A DNA stretch of 64,000 nucleotides from Brachypodius melanocephalos. Taxonomy: Eukaryota > Chordata > Aves > Passeriformes > Pycnonotidae. Positions 15,234 through 27,796 of the stretch are shown in pieces; the first letter of the stretch is position 1, and each line of letters begins with the position of its first letter. The stretch is from positions 33,087,268 through 33,151,267 of the forward strand of contig VZSR01000520.1 in NCBI GenBank assembly GCA_013398615.1, given 5' to 3'. The notes below the pieces were generated by a model that made no database searches, was not told the origin of the DNA, and saw nothing but the letters and a program-made list of their open reading frames with translations. A program made the translations under genes and the position numbers.

Positions 15234-18200
15234 TCTTCGATGCAGGTTTAGCTTCAATAAACAACTGCAAAAGGTGGAAGGTGTAATAGTAAAATCAAAA
15301 CCTGCAAATATTTGAAAGAGTTGTTCCAGAGGTTTCCTCAGCAGCTGATCTCTAACAGCCGCCCTCCTGGGAACACGTGTCCATTTCACATCCCTGGAAC
15401 AGTTTCCAAGCTGCCCATCCTAAGGGGGCTGTATGTGAACTGCATCCCGACAGCACAGGGCAGTCCCGACACGACTGCTGGAGGCGCTGCTGCCGCGGTG
15501 CACAAGGGACCTGTGGTGTGGGTCCAGTGAGCCCCAACAGGCACTGCCACTCGGGAGCTCCCACCACAGGGCTGCACTGCACATGGCAGGGCTCCTACTG
15601 GTGAGACAACAGCAGGAAGCCAGGGACTGACTGGTAAGACTCTGTGCTTTCAGTCTTAAAACGAATGCAAATGTAAGCATGCCCAGGTCACTTATCCTGC
15701 CATTTACCATGGGGCTCACAATGATGGACATCACTTTCCCACAGTGATTTGTGAAATTTGGGATTTTCAGGAACAAAGCTTTAGCTGCCATGTTTCACAA
15801 ATCTTTCTCTGTGTCTCTACGAATAAATTTCAAAAGTTAGACAAGGCTTCATAACCACAAAGACCCTTTTTCTAATCTCAACCTTGGAATAAAGGATATT
15901 CTTATCAGAAAGAGGTATCAAAAGACAAGACAATGGAGAAGCGATGAATGTTTAAGGAGCTCATGGCTTTTTTTTGGGAATCCAACAGTAGCAAAAAGAA
16001 ATGCCGTAAAGAGACACTAAATTCAATAAAACAGAAACCACTCCAAATTTTTCAAATCCCAGGCTAGCAATGTTTCATAAAACATAGACCTGCAGGCTCT
16101 CTGTGATCCACTGGCCCGCCTCTGTAACCTACACTTCAACAAGGGAAGCGGAATGGAAAACCAAATGATGAAGCCACGCACACTCAAATGAAATACTGTT
16201 CCGGGAAGTGACTCCACACAAGCAGAAGAGGTGGTTTTCTGCCAACTCCTTGCAGGGCCTGTTTGTCCTCCATCACCAAGGCTGCAGCAGGGTCTGGGAG
16301 CAGGGCAGCACAGCAGAGTGGCTCTGCAGCTCCACAACCACCAGCAGATGCCATGGACACCGAATGCCCCACAACCACCAAAACTGTGCGGCAGGTTAGT
16401 TTTAGTCTGCAAGACTCAGATCCTCTCTACAGAGGGCAGCCTGGCTGAAATGCAGTGATGGATGCCAGATGTATTTTTATGACACAAAAGCTATGACGTG
16501 CACAGGTGGATTCCAGGCAAAAGCCAAGCACCGATCTAGTTCAGGTCTGTCCGGGGTCTCAATCCTTCCTGAAGCAGAACCAAGCTCACCCAAGCAGCTG
16601 TTCCAATGGGAAGGAGCAAACCAACACGGAACCCAACAAAGCCTTTATGAACAGGCAGTCTGGGGCAGCTCAAGAAATAAACACCTCTTTAGTTTCTATG
16701 CTAGGCATGTTAGCCATTTCTTTAGTTACAGGACAGATCTGTTAATATTTGACACTGCTCTAACAAACTACAATTAGGAAAACACACTGAAAAAATGAAA
16801 AACCGTGAAATAATTATCCACAAATCTATAAAGCAAATATTCCTAGGTAGTCACCCAAATTTTCAAATATTTTATTATTCTGTGAAAATAATAACTTCTG
16901 TTATTTTCGATTACACTTCCTGATAGATTTCAACAGTATAAAGAGAAATACAATTGAGAAATACAATTTAGAAATAGCCCCATGTAATATACACAGGAAA
17001 AAATCCATTTCAGGACCTCCTCCAAGCATTACTACAAGAGAAAATCCCACCTACACTTCAGCTAGAGTCAGAAAACTGGAAATAAAACTCATAGATGAAG
17101 TATCAGGTCACCAACTTGTACAGTTACTTAACTAAGTGAGTGTCTCTAAATATATTTCAAAGTTGCTATTGTCAACATAATTGTAAAATTTAAGAAGAAA
17201 CACATTAGTCTAACAAACCTGTTTTTCCACACCAAAGACAGCTTTTCCTTTCTAATGATGTGTACCAGAGCTAGTTCACTCTTGAAATTCATCATAAATG
17301 ACATGCTTTATGACATGTGCTTCAATTAGAAGAACCAGATAAAAAAACTCAAGGGGTTTTGTTTGTTTGTTGTATTGTTAAGAACATACATCCAAGCCAA
17401 TTAAATTTAAGTAATTCACCTTGTGATATTCTACTTCTTCTCACAGCTTACAGATAACCTTTCCCCCGAACTGAAGCAGCAATTCAGACAACTGCAGTCT
17501 GAAGCTCCTTATGTACACACACAGCAAGGTTGCCTTTTACCTCAAAATGTCTTCTATACATGGAATCCAATGTAGTCCAAACATCGAGGCTTGAGTCATT
17601 TTTATCTCAAATGATACTGGTATAACACTGACTCTGCCATCCAAATGTGTGGGTTCACATCATGAAACTCCTTCATAAAAGGTCCACCCCTGTCATGTTT
17701 ATGCAGGATGCTCTACTGAAGTGATGAAACTGAATTATCTGATGTAATTAACTCGGGTCAGGAAAAGGAGAATTTCTGTATTCAGTGATCTTGCTTGAGA
17801 TATTTTTACAATGCATTCCTCCACTCTGTGCTCAATACAACCCTAAGCCGCTTATGCAGATACTGAACAGAACACATGATTCATTTGTGCATCTTTATTA
17901 TTTTAAAATATCTGATAAAAATAATGAATAGGTCAATTTGCCCCTGTGGAATTTCACCAAGTGACCCTTATAAACCTTGTTCCTAGAGACAGGAATAATA
18001 CTGGCAAATTATCTAGTTCCAGATATATGTAATTAATATCAAGTGACATAGCTTCTCTCAGTTGTGGACTTCCATTATGTAAGATGGACAGCAAAGGACT
18101 CTGCCACCCAAGGACTTTTTCCAGACGTACTCTCTTCACCATAAGAAAAATTCCCCTTGGAATTTGTTACTATGACGATGTATTGCTCTGGAGATCTGAC

Positions 18201-19741
18201 TATGGTGGAGGGGATTTACATTTTCTACTCTTACTGAAGTCTTTGTACACATGAGAAAGCAGTCACTCACACATGGGATTACTGTTTTTTTCCAAATGCA
18301 CAGGGAATGTTCAACTCGTTGAGAATACATTGGAAATATATTCAGAAAATTACCATGTAACTGCCAATCCAGAATTAACTCAAAAGTCACTGATAGCCTA
18401 GACCAACTTCACGTTGATGTTTCACCAGTCATTAGTAGCAGAATGAATAAATATTTTAGAATACTATGGGGATATTAAGTTTTATTTAACAGTTGAAGTG
18501 CTGAAAGATAGCCAACTAAGAGAAACAGGGAGACCACAATTTCCTAATATAAAACCTGGTCTTTGCTGTATTTGCAAGGCATTTGTTACTTCAACCACAC
18601 AAGCCCTCTGTTTTATGATGCAGTCATTACAAGGAAGACTCCAAAGCACTTTGCAGCACAAGCAGCGCAGCAGCAGTTCGGACATCCCATAGGGTCTAAG
18701 GAGAAAAAGTTTCCCTTTCAGTTTTGGGACTCGTTTGTTGGTGTTTCACTAGACCCTCCCTCCTTTTCCCTTGCTCAGCTACACTGGGCAGTGGTGAAAG
18801 CAGGCAGTGATTGAAACCCGTTTCTTAAATCTCGTACTGTCTGGCACGTGCCAGTAATCCTCTCTTCTCCCACTCACGAAAATGGGCTATGAGGTTCTGG
18901 ACCCACACCCCACTGGCAGAGGGCAGCACAACCTCTGCCCAAGGCCTGTGACTCTGCAGGAATCCTTTGCCACACACAGCAAACACAGAGCAGCAGTGGG
19001 CACACGGCTGGGCAGTAGACAGGGCAGCTACCCCACTGTGCAGGCCCTGACACCCAGACAGAGTGTCTCTAAGGATTCATCTCTGCAAGGACTGCCCACA
19101 GCAGTGCTGCTGCATTGCTTCCTTCAGCCTAGCTGTCCATGTCAATGCTTCAGCCAGCAGCATCTGCCACCAAATCACACAGTGGCTCTGGCAAACCCAG
19201 CCCATTGAGTCAACACTCAGATCAGCCATAAAAAAATGGTAGATCCTCTGGCTTTCAATTGCATGTGTATGCTGGATATTTTCGTTTGTGGGGATTAGAA
19301 GGGATCAAAATCCCTCCATTTCTACGTCAGATGCGCATTACACTTCCACACAATATGAGAATTTATCAATAAATCTGTATGAGCATAATTAAAATACTCT
19401 TAAAAAGGCAGCAGTAACAATAAAGCAAGGGTCAGGAAACGTGCTTTGTTCAAATACACAAATTACAGTTTTAATCCATTATTAAAATTATTTATCTGTC
19501 CTTCTGCAGAGCACAGTAGCGGGGGGTACTTCCACAGGGGGTACCAGGGGCAGTGTTTCCCCAGCACCCCAGGGAACACCAGAACAGCCGGGCTGCACTA
19601 CCTCGGGCTCCTGCAGCCTCATCACTCCCTGGTTTCCAAAGGAAAATCCAGGGGGTCAGGGGAACCCCCGGCCACGGGGGCGATCCCTCGACACAACAGC
19701 GGGCCCAGGCTCCCCATTCCCAGCGCCGTGCCGGGATCGCC

Positions 19742-19755
19742 GTCACCGCGGCAAC
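19742..19755 (+). promoter_or_regulatory. X-box (RFX) consensus match in intragenic CpG island
   Basis: GTCACCGCGGCAAC fits GTNRCC-N2-RGYAAC without mismatch. RFX factors bind such sites at ciliary and other promoters. About one full match is expected by chance in 64 kb when all spacers and both strands are allowed, so its position inside a CpG island is the informative part. Confidence 0.5.
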
Positions 19756-19834
19756 GGCGCGGCCGAGCCCCGCGGGCCCGTGACGCGGCAGCGGCAGCGC
19801 CGGCCCGGCCCGCGCGTTGCCGGGGAGACGCCCC

Positions 19835-19848
19835 GTCGCCACGGCGAC
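19835..19848. promoter_or_regulatory. second X-box-like palindrome in the same CpG island
   Basis: GTCGCCACGGCGAC is a near-perfect inverted repeat with the X-box geometry. The left half fits, and the right half has one mismatch (G for A). It lies 80 bp beyond the first X-box. CpG-rich composition raises the chance of accidental palindromes. Confidence 0.35.
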
Positions 19849-20720
19849 CATCACGCTGCCCTCCCTGGCCGCCAGCCTCAACGCTAACGCGGAAAAACAA
19901 TAAAAAGCACCTCAGCCGCCACCAGAGACGTCAGCGTCACCGCTCGGTCCCGGTGCTGCTGCGGGCCCTGCCGCGGCTGGCTCATCACACCTTGCCCATC
20001 CTGAGTGGGGTGGGCCAGCACGGGCCACGAACCGCATCCCTGGCCCTTTTTAGCATCGAGGAGAAAGCAGTTCTGCCAAACCTAAGTGCCTGCTTTCCTG
20101 TCTTGTGGATGGCAGCCATAGATTTTGTCTCTTTGCAAACACTGGTTGTAAGTGAAGGCCAGATCAAAAAACGCAAAACGAACAGAAAAACCCCACCCCA
20201 CATCTGTTTCACTGAAGCAAAGGAGAAAACCCAGGCTAATCCTAAGGGCCACCATGGGCACCTATCCACCACCAAGGGCCGGTCAAGCCACTCGGGCACC
20301 GGCTCACCTGGTGGACATCTCGTGGCTGCACAGGCAACATCAGCCCTCAGCTCTCCCAGGTAAAGACAGCTCACCCCCTCTGAGTGAGTGAGGGAATCAC
20401 GCTTTCACCAAATGGGGTCAGTGGGCACTTCAGAGCTCTCCATTTGCTTATCTGCATTTTAATGCCAGGCGTTCCTCTGCCAAGTGGCTATCGTACGAAG
20501 CCTGCAGGCTCTGCTGGGGGAACTTGCTGATGCCAGGAGGGGCATGAGCAGGTAAAAGCTGTCCTGGACATGCTTAACAAGGCCAGGCCATGGCTGGCAC
20601 TGCCGGGCTTTCCACACCAGCACATTCCAAACTGCATTGCTTGATTACATTTAGTGTCTTACTCAAAAATCATACACAACATCGCAGGAAAACCATTTAG
20701 AGTTGTAAAATGCATCTAGT

Positions 20721-20726
20721 TCTTAC
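20721..20726 (-). other. FOXN3: splice donor after FOXN3 second coding exon
   Basis: CAAAG|GTAAGA on the minus strand. It leaves an AG dinucleotide of a split codon, compatible with Ser (AGY) or Arg depending on the first base of the next exon. That exon lies beyond the left edge of the window. Confidence 0.9.
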
Positions 20727-20863
20727 CTTTGATATGCCTGAGGAGATGTGGGAGGTGTATTGAACACATGCGAATATGGGTGATAGGGTGTCTTTTTCAA
20801 AGCCTGAATAAGATTTTGTCTATATTCTGGGTCTATACACCACAAGGACCCCTTTCCAATACT
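20727..20863 (-). CDS. FOXN3: FOXN3 second coding exon: forkhead wing and following linker
   Basis: Encodes 45 codons plus two nucleotides, beginning SIGKGSLWCIDPEYRQNL and ending at PTSPQAYQ, residues 182-226 of FOXN3. It supplies the wing-1 strand (GKGSLW, about 184-189) and the rest of the winged-helix fold begun in the exon 28 kb upstream. The post-forkhead linker contains the NTPPT motif. The acceptor is a pyrimidine-rich tract ending TTTGCAG just above 20863, and the donor is AAAG|GTAAGA at 20726-20721. Phase 0 entry matches the CAG end of the previous exon. The exit leaves AG of a split codon, fitting the serine that follows YQ in the human protein. The open frame continues briefly into both introns, but those residues are not part of the protein. 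The next exon is outside the window, so the gene is partial here. Confidence 0.97.
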
Positions 20864-20890
20864 CTGCAAAGAGAAAAGAATTAAAAAAAA
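20864..20890 (-). other. FOXN3: splice acceptor of FOXN3 second coding exon
   Basis: On the minus strand an AT-rich run leads into a tract ending TTCTTTTCTCTTTGCAG, immediately followed by AGTATTGGA (Ser-Ile-Gly). The reading frame is restored with the preceding exon's terminal Gln codon. Confidence 0.93.
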
Positions 20891-21434
20891 ATCAAATATT
20901 TGATCTAATGGCACAGCCTTATTTATTTAGCAGTTTTTGTCAGGACAAGCAGTGTGTCTGGGTTTTTTGTCTGAAAGAAGCGAAGAATCTTTGCTTGCCA
21001 GAGATTATTGCTCCATTAATAATGTATTATGACTGTATGATGTAAATCACAATTCTGAGGGGGGGAAAAAAGTAAGAATGAATGTTTGGTTGCCCTTTCC
21101 CCCCTTTCTCTTGTTACTAGTTAATATGGTTTAATAATATCTGGCAATTTTCCAATCACCCCATCTTGGAAAAATAAGAAGCTACAGTTAACTGTTAAAC
21201 AGAAATGCTGAAGGAAAGTATCTTGTTTTTGGAAGTGGTTTTCTTTTCCTTTTGCTGTTATACAAACAGAAATAAGGCTAAAAAGGAGGGGGTTAAATAC
21301 CCTAGCAACTGTTTTAGAAATAAAAGGACTTAATCCTACAACCCACATGACATCAATGCCATTATACTACATGAGAAAATTAATCATATTTTCTTTCCAG
21401 AGGGAAAAAAGCCCCAAAAACCCCAAAATAAATC

Positions 21435-21444
21435 NNNNNNNNNN
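21435..21444. other. assembly gap (10 N)
   Basis: Ten undetermined bases directly abut a 27-nt poly(A) run. The gap probably reflects an unresolved homopolymer. It lies about 0.57 kb upstream of the second FOXN3 coding exon, in intron. Confidence 0.99.
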
Positions 21445-21471
21445 AAAAAAAAAAAAAAAAAAAAAAAAAAA
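21445..21471 (+). repeat. poly(A) tract
   Basis: A run of 27 A follows the gap. No SINE, LINE or processed gene body is recognisable on the 5' side, so I treat it as a simple repeat. Its true length is uncertain. Confidence 0.9.
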
Positions 21472-23286
21472 GCCCAGAGTATAATCAGAGTATAACCATT
21501 TAAGGGTGTTGTGAAATTGTCATCGGCTAAAACAACAGTTACTGTAATTAACCTTTCTGGACACAAGGAACAACACAAGCAGTCAATCTCTAAGGCAAGG
21601 ATTACACTAAAATTCAGTGTTTATTCTGCAGTTACAAGCAGTGCAATTTCATTTCTTGTCTCAATCCCATCAGAGGTCAGGCTGAGGATATTTTGGATTG
21701 TTTTGTGTCAGTTCTCAAACAAATATGAAAATTTTGCTTCACTATGAAAGCATATGAAACGATAGTTCAGGAGCAGTCTTGCTCTGCTTGAACTTACATA
21801 AAAACAAACACCAATCCTAAATGTTGACTGAACTCCACCGGCAGGCTTTCGAGGCATTATGCTAAGATTTTTTGGTAAATGTTGATGTTTTCTGGAAGAG
21901 GTGGGGGAGACTGCGTTACTGCCTCTAGTTGCTTTTCAATCCAGGACCATCCCTTTTCTCTGCTTCAACTTCTATCAGTGAAACAAAGCTCTCAGTTAGT
22001 GTGCTAAATAACAAGCACACACAGAAACACACAGAATCACATCAGAAGAGGGATATTATTTTCTTAAACCATATAGGAGACCAAAACCAGACACTTGTTT
22101 CCTGCTGAAAACTTGTATCTTTGGCCTACCACCTCCTAAGTGCTCCTCTGCCCCACAGACAGCTTTAGGATACACAGTGCAACACGCAAAGTGCTTACAC
22201 AGAGCAAATCTGCATGAAATTCCCCTCCCCAAAAATAAATGAAAAAGGAAAGTCTTCCCCGATGTCACTGGATGGCTGCGGGTGCACCCAGAAAGCTTCC
22301 AGTGCCACGTGAGATTTGGCTTGCAAGAAAAGGAGAGCAGGCAGCACAACCCACAGGAGCTGTGACAGTTTTCTGTCAGAAAGAACAGCTGCATGCTGCT
22401 CTGGTGGAACAGGAGCATGGGGTCAAGATGCTTCAGGATGGCTTCCATGGCCCATCCATCCTTTTACTGCCCAAAGATGCCCTACCAGGAGGCCACAGAA
22501 GAGTCTAAGGGGAGACATCCTTCAGCTCTTGAAGGGAAGTAAGGTCCTGATATGGCCAAAAAGCCCAAGACTCAAGGGGCTAGAGAGACAGCAAGCAAGA
22601 CGCTTCGGGTCTCATCTCAGTAAAGCACTACAGACAACAACTGAGAGATCCAGTGCTGCTGTCAGCTGTGCAAGCTGTGCACCACACTTCTCAAACCAGT
22701 CTGCAATAAGGAGGTTGTTACACTCAGCCCTCTTAAATATGGGACAATGAGCCAGACACACGATGAGCTCAGTAAGTGATTTTTAGGCAAAGGACAGAGT
22801 CAAAAATAGAATCCAAACATCCCAAATTCCATTTCCACACTCTATCCAAGACCCAGATTAAGAACATAAAATTTCCTTTTAAGCAAGCAATGAGCAAAAC
22901 TAGGAACATTTTTCAGGAGAAAACCTTTGCTGGATTCCTGACTTCTTACAGCATGGGATAAGCTTATAAAAAAAGCTACACTTAAATACCATCCACCTTA
23001 TTTGTACTTACTGGAACACAACATATTGTTTTCAAACTTCTCTGTTTCTTCATTTATTTCCAAGACAGACTTTTCATCTACCTTGAAGAAATTACTCCCC
23101 AAAACCCATCAGTTAGTTTAAGCTGAGGGCCTTACAATACGAAGTCACTACTGAAGAGTGACTTCAAAACATTTCATTATTGTTAAGACAGCTTTGTGTG
23201 GCTTGCCCATATTTTTGCAAAAGCCAGAAATAATCTCACTGAAAAACAGGAACTCTCACAAAAAATACTGAGAAGTACTTCTCGTT

Positions 23287-23301
23287 AAAAAAAAAAAAAA
23301 A
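23287..23301 (+). repeat. poly(A) tract
   Basis: Fifteen consecutive A in intron, with no recognised element upstream. Confidence 0.9.
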
Positions 23302-24628
23302 CCAACCACTGGGAAGGCAGATTTGCTGTATTTACACTGCAACTGAGCTGACTTATAATTTACAGCAAAAACAAATGTAATTTAAGGCAAAACTTGCCAA
23401 CTTTGCAATGTTCTCTTTTAAGACAGTTATTTTTGTTTTTCCACAATCACATAACAGAGCATGAATAAAAAGGAAAACTGGAGTGACATCTGGTTAAGAA
23501 ACCTTCTTGACTGTTGGGAGGTGTGAAGAGCTTCGTTAACTGTCTGTTCAGATGTGTCATTAGTCTTCCCATATACAGAGCAATCACGGGAAATGAAATC
23601 ATTGGTGCTCAGACCCGTCGGTTAGTGATTAATTTCCATCTTATGACACTTGGCGTGCTGCTTCACTACCTCCTCCAAGCCAAAAGTCAATAGTGACACC
23701 AATCAAAAACCAGCAAGGAAAGGTCAAAAAAAAAAATTTCTCGGGATTACATTTGTCTCCCAGGCAACAAGTGACTGAGGAGTGGATAACAGCCCCCTGA
23801 TCTCCTCAGCACTTGGAGTGCTTTCAGACCTCCCGACATGCCACCGCCTCCCAGGGCCAGGCACAGCCACCTCCCTCCTGCCAAACATAGGTTACAGCTT
23901 CTGCATTGATTCCTGGTTAAGGTGATTAAAAAGTGGGGAATGTCACTACAAGTCCTCTTCATGTGGTCCAAGAGTAAACTACAGCTGAGGGTAAACTATT
24001 TCAGAGGTGCTAATGGGGAGAGAGAGAAACATATAGAGTTACTCCATGAAAGTTTATGACTGAATACTTAATTAAAAAATAAAAAACTTGGTTATTTTTT
24101 ATATGGAGAAACTGCTACTCCTTTTTATGCCACTTAATATATATGTAGACTGTGCACAATATTGTGTATTAACTCCCAGTTTATTAATAAATTTGCTCTC
24201 TCATATCTCAAATATTCAATTCTGGTTCCCTCCCAGCCACTAAAGTCAGTGCATTGCCAAGAAAATGTACATGATACATCCAATGTTCACCTGGTTTTTT
24301 TTTCCAATGGACTGCATATAAACGTTTTTAAATACTACTTTATACAACCTATTAGTATTATGTTTGGTCATTTCTTAGTAGAATGAAAAAAGATTGAAAT
24401 TGTTAAATAATTAAAATGCTGCTTGTCAGCTGTTTCAGTTGTTATAGTTGGGAATTAACAGCATTATCAACTAGTAAAACTCCTCATTATAAAGATTTTG
24501 CCTGCATATACCTCGCAACTAACTGCCTGGCCTCATGTATCAGCCACTTCCTGCCTAAAGCTCAACTACAACAATGGTGTGTTGAGCGCTTTCCAAAACC
24601 AGTGGCTGGGAAAAAATATACAACCCAT

Positions 24629-24675
24629 TATATTGGGTTTGCATGGCCAGATTTTGGTACTGCAGGGGCTACATC
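24629..24675 (+). mobile_element. short avian LTR fragment
   Basis: ATTGGGTTTGCATGGCCAG followed by ATTTTGGTACTGCAGGGGCT resembles the first 45 bp of a widespread avian LTR that begins TGTATTGGGTTTGCATGG. Similarity stops after the GGGGCTAC word and the rest is unrecognised. A truncated insertion or a chance match is possible. Confidence 0.4.
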
Positions 24676-27600
24676 CATCTATATAAAAATTCCAGATAGT
24701 GTTTATTTGAAGAATTTTGTTCTCTGGTTCTTTTAGCACAGACTTGAAATGTGTTAGGAACACAACCTTTTTCACGGAGTTGTTCTTCTCACTGCCATAA
24801 AAACAAGTCTGGTCAAAACAAAGCTTTGGGAAGAGAATAGATATGGAAATCACAAAACATGGGCTCAGGGAGATGTTGGCATTTCCAAATTTTCTCTTCT
24901 GAAGCTCTGGTAACATGTTCACTTTGAATCTGCACCAGGGAGGAGCAACTCCAGGCACCCTTATCTCTTGCAGCAGCATCACCACCAAGATGGTCCCCAA
25001 GGTAACAGAACCCTAAGGGAAATGTGCCAAAAGGGAATTTTTTCCTCTGTGATGCCTAGCACGTGCCTTCTTCCTTAAGCCCATTTCAGTCATTTTCCTC
25101 AAAGAAAACTTTTTCTCACACAATTTGATGTAATTTACATTCATTAAGCTGGCTCACATGAAGGGTGTGACAAGCACCCAGAGAGCTATGGTGAAGCAGG
25201 GGATGGATGTGGGGAGCCAGGGAGTGGAATGGTAGCTCTCCCTTCTGCAGCAGGAACCCTGATGCACCTCGTGAAACAGCACACTGAAAAGGGAAAAGCA
25301 GGACTCTGGCAGGACACAAAGCAACTTCTAAGACAAATGGCAAAACCAGTATGACATAGATCAGGGGTACAAGGGAGAGCTGTGGTGAGCTGAGCAGCAA
25401 GGCTGGCAGGCAGCCCTGAGGGAAAGGCCACACTGTGCATGGGAAATCAAAACACCAAGAGGCTAGGCACCAACACAGGTGCCTGGAGGCTGGGAGGAGA
25501 GAAAGCAAAACAAGACACCCACGAGTGTCCACAGCTCTACTCAGGCACCTAAACTATGCCAGCAGGCTGAGAATTTTAAAACAGCTCTGACTTAAGGACC
25601 TTGCTACCCCCCAAACAACAGCTGCCCACTGAGTAGATCTGTACTTTACTTCTCCACTATCAAATCAGGAGGGAATGGGTGGCCATGGCTAGGCCTTCTT
25701 GAACCAAAATGATCAGCAGTATGAATCAGGCAGCTATACAGACTGAAGGGGTGCAGATCTGAGCACCATCTGAGAAGTATGTCACATTGACTTCAGTAAC
25801 CATAAAAGCAACGAGAAGAAGCAGAAATTCCCCATTACTCAAAAAAGGGCATTTCCAACTAACATCTGCAGCCCCAAGCCATCAAATACTGCAATCACAT
25901 CATTGTGACATCTGTTCCTGCCTAATTCAGTGTAGGTTGCTGCAGACGTTAACACAGGACCTGTGATTATCATTAAGGACACCTTCTTCAGTGATTAGGA
26001 ACCTTTTGTTGTAAGTAAATCACCATCAAAAGCTTTTCTCTCGTGGATGAAACTGTTGTACAACAGGTGATCACTTTTCAAGTAATAGTGGAGAGATTAC
26101 TGGGTATTAAAGGTTCTTACTTTAAAGAAATATTTATCCTGAGCTCATTGTGTCCAGTTACACTGCAACAGCAGGCTTGAAGCAAACCTTTCACACAGAT
26201 TTGTCACCAGGCTTATCCATGGGAATGCCCAAGAGCTTCTACAGGTCCAAGTGTTCAATCTGAGCACAGAAGGGTTTCTACAGGAGCAAAACAAATTATA
26301 TGATAGAACTAAGCCTGTCACCACAGAATTTAAAACAACTGTTTGAGTAACTACATCCAGGATCAGAATCTGAAAAAAATAATTGTTTTCGACTAGAAGC
26401 ACATATCTCAACTTCTATGCCTGTACCACATCTAATGTAGCAGCACAAGCCATCAACCACCTTGCTGACACTGTTGTCACTGCTGACTGCTCATACTTGT
26501 GCAGGAATCCTCGGGGGGTGGTGAGAGCACACCCAAGGCTGTCAGGCCGCAAGGACCTGCAAAGGCATCCGAGAGAACAAGGCATGATGGAAGAGTCTAC
26601 CTACAAAAAAGAGCAGGGTACTTTATTCACCACCTGACACTGCAGTCACCCAGAAGACAGAGTGATTCTGGAAACCATGACTAAAACAAGTTTCTGGTTG
26701 GTTCCCAGGAACAGCAAACTATCATCAGGAATTCTTCCTAAACACAAATTCCCCTTTTCTCACCCTATGAAAAAATATATTTAACAAGAAAAGTGAGGTA
26801 TTTTCACGAGGAAATGGAGAAGCAGAAAGAAGGCAAGTAAAATATTTTCCGAGTTGCACACCTTATGACACCCTGTCTTCAGCTCTAAAGTGCACAAGGA
26901 GGAACACAATAATCACTCCAAAATCCACCTCAGGAGAGAATGACTTGCTTAAATAACCTTCTTGTACTAAGCAAAGAAACCTGCCAAGTGACTTCAAAGC
27001 CATCCCACAATACAACACAGATTATACATACTTCACTAAATACACCTCTACTCTTAAAGGTTTTGCCAGCGTTGTGCTGGCACTATGAGAAAGAAGTGCT
27101 CATGACTGCAAAATTCACCAAGACTAGAAAATGCAAGCCTGTTGTGACGACTGATGCTCTGTTGAATCAGCACTACGACAGCAAGAGCAGAGATGTCTTT
27201 CAAGATCCAAGGAGAGAGAACCTGTGCAACCAGGAACACTGCTCAAAGGCCAGGTCTGTGCCATTCACTTGCACACAGTGGTGACAAGAAGAATACACCT
27301 TAATTTTTTAGTTCAAGTACCTATCCCTCATGTTAGTATCAGGCTCCTCCAAATGAAAGGCATCACTCCTAAAATAGAACCAACTCAGAACTGTAGTTCC
27401 TTCATGAGGCGGAATTAGCATAATAGTATCAAAACTTGGAAAATATTTTACATAACAGATTTTAAACTATTTACCTGACAAGCACTCAGGAAGATTTGAC
27501 TAGATGCCAAAGTTGGTCTGCTGATCTGTTTAGAACTCTATTGGTTATCTTTACTCATTGGTATTTCAAGTTATCAAGAAAGTCGTAATGTTGCTTGCTC

Positions 27601-27796
27601 TGCTCCCCTACACAGATTCTCCAGTTTTAAGTAGTTTTTTATGGGTGGTCACAGATAATACTAAAATTTTATCCTCTGTAACAACTTGCCTATACCTTGT
27701 ATAGGAGTCTAGTTACTCCTTTTTTTCAACAGTTGAACTTACTTGCAGAAACACAAACAAAGCATTGAATCATCTGAGGTCAGCTACGTTATTTCT

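Larger units (their letters stand above)
19675..19982. promoter_or_regulatory. compact intragenic CpG island downstream of second coding exon
   Basis: About 300 bp are dense in CpG and very G+C-rich, surrounded by normal intron. The island lies roughly 0.75-1.05 kb downstream of the second coding exon in FOXN3 orientation. It contains an X-box match (19742-19755), a second near-palindromic X-box-like site (19835-19848), a CRE-like GACGTCA near 19927-19933, and GACGC motifs at 19782-19786, 19827-19831 and, on the minus strand, 19934-19938. A plus-strand donor CCCAG|GTAAAG at 20360 could end a first exon of an antisense RNA. No gene is known to me inside this intron. An alternative or antisense promoter, or a CpG-rich enhancer, are the main readings. 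The long plus-strand open frame across it has no recognisable protein features. Confidence 0.6.
1..20720 (-). other. FOXN3: FOXN3 intron after second coding exon (partial)
   Basis: At least 20.7 kb of intron continues beyond the left edge. Mostly AT-rich unique sequence with no coding exon that I can recognise in any frame; the numerous 60-130-residue open frames lack family resemblance, splice context or composition. Listed contents are the CpG island near 19.7-20.0 kb, the GATA tandem repeat at 15.2 kb and a poly(T) at 5.3 kb. There are also two tiny local duplications (TTTAACCTCTCCC at 1373-1385 and 1394-1406; ACACCTAACTGTAG at 2810-2823 and 2826-2839). Moderately GC-rich patches at 15.35-15.62, 16.2-16.4 and 18.88-19.2 kb have no recognised content. 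I see no clear retroelement in 1-15 kb, which is unusually repeat-poor by eye. Confidence 0.85.

Noticed and set aside
20308..20353. Cassette exon of FOXN3 ending at the strong minus-strand donor CAG|GTGAGC (20307)
   Set aside because: The only nearby acceptors would make an exon of about 20-46 nt with no matching FOXN3 residues, so this is probably a decoy donor.
19446..20363. 305-codon plus-strand open frame across the intragenic CpG island
   Set aside because: It is the longest open frame in the window, but it spans a GC-rich island where stops are rare. It has Pro/Arg/Ala-rich low-complexity translation, no recognisable domain and no promoter or splice structure tied to it.
22026..22045. 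CR1 3' terminus (ACACACAGAATCACATCAG)
   Set aside because: The match is limited to the terminal-repeat word and the flanking sequence is not CR1.
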